Of a DNA stretch of 6,040 nt, positions 5,412 to 6,040 are shown piece after piece. This DNA is from Nitrospirota bacterium (lineage in GTDB: Bacteria; Nitrospirota; Nitrospiria; Nitrospirales; NS-4). Location of the stretch: contig VBON01000042.1 in assembly GCA_005877525.1 (NCBI GenBank), forward strand, positions 4,898 through 10,937, in the 5' to 3' direction. The notes under the pieces are model-generated. The model was not told the origin of the DNA. It worked only from the letters and a program-made list of their open reading frames with translations, and ran no database searches. Numbering within the stretch: the first letter of the stretch is position 1; every line of letters starts with the position of its first letter. The position numbers were made by a program, and so were the translations under genes.

Positions 5412-6032
5412 TCGCCAAAATCAATGGTTCAAGATGATCTTGCGAAGGCATTTATAGAAAGCAGTTCCTTCCTTTGGAAAAAAGAGCCCGAATTCACTCT
5501 CTCGTCTGGTAGAAAGAGTCCCTACTACGTAAACTGTAAAAGCTTTCTGTCTCATCCTCACAACCGAGAACTCGTAGGACGTCTTATTAGTGCTAGGCTG
5601 AAGCCGCTGCTTCACGAGATTGACATCATCGGGGGTATGGCCATCGGGGCAATTCCGATTGCGACTATTGCTTCCGATATGGTGTTTAGAGAAACAAAAA
5701 AGGCACTGAGAACCTTTGCTGTTCGGAAAGATGGAGCTAAAGGACACGGATTGCATCTCTCGATAGAGGGAGATATCGTACGCGGCGATCGAGCAGTAGT
5801 AGTAGATGACGTACTGACCACTGGGCAATCAACGGCTGATGCTATATTTGAGATGAAAGAGGCAGGCGTAGAGGTCAAGTTTGCGCTAGTAATCGTTGAC
5901 CGCGGTGAGGATAACGGTAAGGCGAAGATTGAATCTGACGGAATACAACTCTTGAGCCTGTTAACGCTGGAAGGATTAAAAAGAAAGTATCAAGAAATGT
6001 CTCCCTCTGATGCGCCACTCCTGCATGTATGA
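5391..6032 (+). CDS. pyrE: Orotate phosphoribosyltransferase (PyrE)
   Basis: The enzyme joins orotate and PRPP to give orotidine 5'-phosphate and pyrophosphate, the fifth step of UMP synthesis in the cytoplasm. Diagnostic motifs are FTLSSGRKSPYYVNCK (35-50), the flexible catalytic loop VRKDGAKGHG (111-120, with Arg112, Lys113, Lys117, His119), and the PRPP motif VVVDDVLTTGQSTADA (136-151). The 213 residues fit a family of roughly 200-220. The coordinates give the longest frame (ATG 5391), but neither it nor ATG 5424 (residue 12) has a Shine-Dalgarno sequence, and a strong promoter overlapping the first codons favours 5424, giving 202 residues. Hand-counted G+C over 5401-5820 is about 46%, lower than the neighbouring genes, and AGA and AAA codons are frequent, so it may have been acquired. 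Its TGA overlaps a possible downstream ATG. I cannot tell whether it is the only pyrE of the genome. Confidence 0.93.
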   Translation: MSKLSDNSPKSMVQDDLAKAFIESSSFLWKKEPEFTLSSGRKSPYYVNCKSFLSHPHNRELVGRLISARLKPLLHEIDIIGGMAIGAIPIATIASDMVFRETKKALRTFAVRKDGAKGHGLHLSIEGDIVRGDRAVVVDDVLTTGQSTADAIFEMKEAGVEVKFALVIVDRGEDNGKAKIESDGIQLLSLLTLEGLKRKYQEMSPSDAPLLHV

Positions 6033-6040
6033 AGATACCT
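6029..6040 (+). CDS. Possible start of a further gene, coupled to pyrE (cut by window end)
   Basis: An ATG at 6029 overlaps the pyrE stop as ATGA, a common arrangement in operons. Only four codons (Met-Lys-Ile-Pro) are visible before the window ends, and no Shine-Dalgarno sequence precedes them, so the call rests on the overlap alone. No function can be proposed. Confidence 0.3.

Overview
The window looks like bacterial chromosome of moderately high G+C content. It holds six genes (one cut by the left edge) plus a possible seventh beginning in the last 12 bases. The der gene is a bacterial housekeeping gene. Two exported redox-type proteins (a cupredoxin and a beta-propeller protein) and a two-domain SagB/ThcOx-type flavoprotein fit an environmental Gram-negative lineage such as Nitrospirota, NC10 or a proteobacterium. 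That placement is only a guess, because no rRNA or other marker lies in the window.

Layout from the left: (1) 1-898, minus, the first 299 residues of an exported beta-propeller-like protein with an Ala/Pro-rich repetitive linker; its own sigma70-type promoter (1019-1048) and ribosome binding site (908-913) are visible. (2) 1094-1513, minus, a small exported cupredoxin-like copper protein, coupled to (3) 1510-2814, minus, der (engA), the double-GTPase ribosome assembly factor, through a 4-base GTGA stop/start overlap. (4) 2887-3531, plus, divergent from der, a HAD phosphatase resembling YrfG (GMP/IMP nucleotidase). (5) 3536-5254, minus, convergent with gene 4 across 4 bp, a 572-residue protein with two fused SagB/ThcOx nitroreductase-like domains. 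(6) 5391-6032, plus, divergent from gene 5, pyrE (orotate phosphoribosyltransferase). (7) A possible next gene starts at 6029, overlapping the pyrE stop as ATGA.

The genes do not form one pathway. der and yrfG-like are housekeeping or nucleotide-metabolism genes. The cupredoxin and the propeller protein are both predicted to be exported and may share a periplasmic redox task, but only their adjacency suggests this. pyrE belongs to UMP synthesis. From about base 5305 the composition drops sharply (about 46% G+C by hand count over 5401-5820, about 32% just upstream, against mid-to-high 50s in sample lines of the other genes), and an array of 11-bp tandem repeats sits exactly at this break, so pyrE and what follows may have a different origin.

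The most interesting signals are regulatory. A TATAAT hexamer is placed so that transcription of the yrfG-like gene would begin on its start codon. A near-perfect TTGACA-16-GATAAT promoter overlaps the longest pyrE start and points to a later, nearly leaderless start at 5424. The sagB-like gene is preceded by nearly four copies of an 11-bp unit, each carrying a GGAG. At protein level, the cupredoxin has an unusually short copper-ligand loop, and the two halves of the SagB-like protein appear to keep different parts of the flavin site. I did not find a complete undescribed multigene system here.
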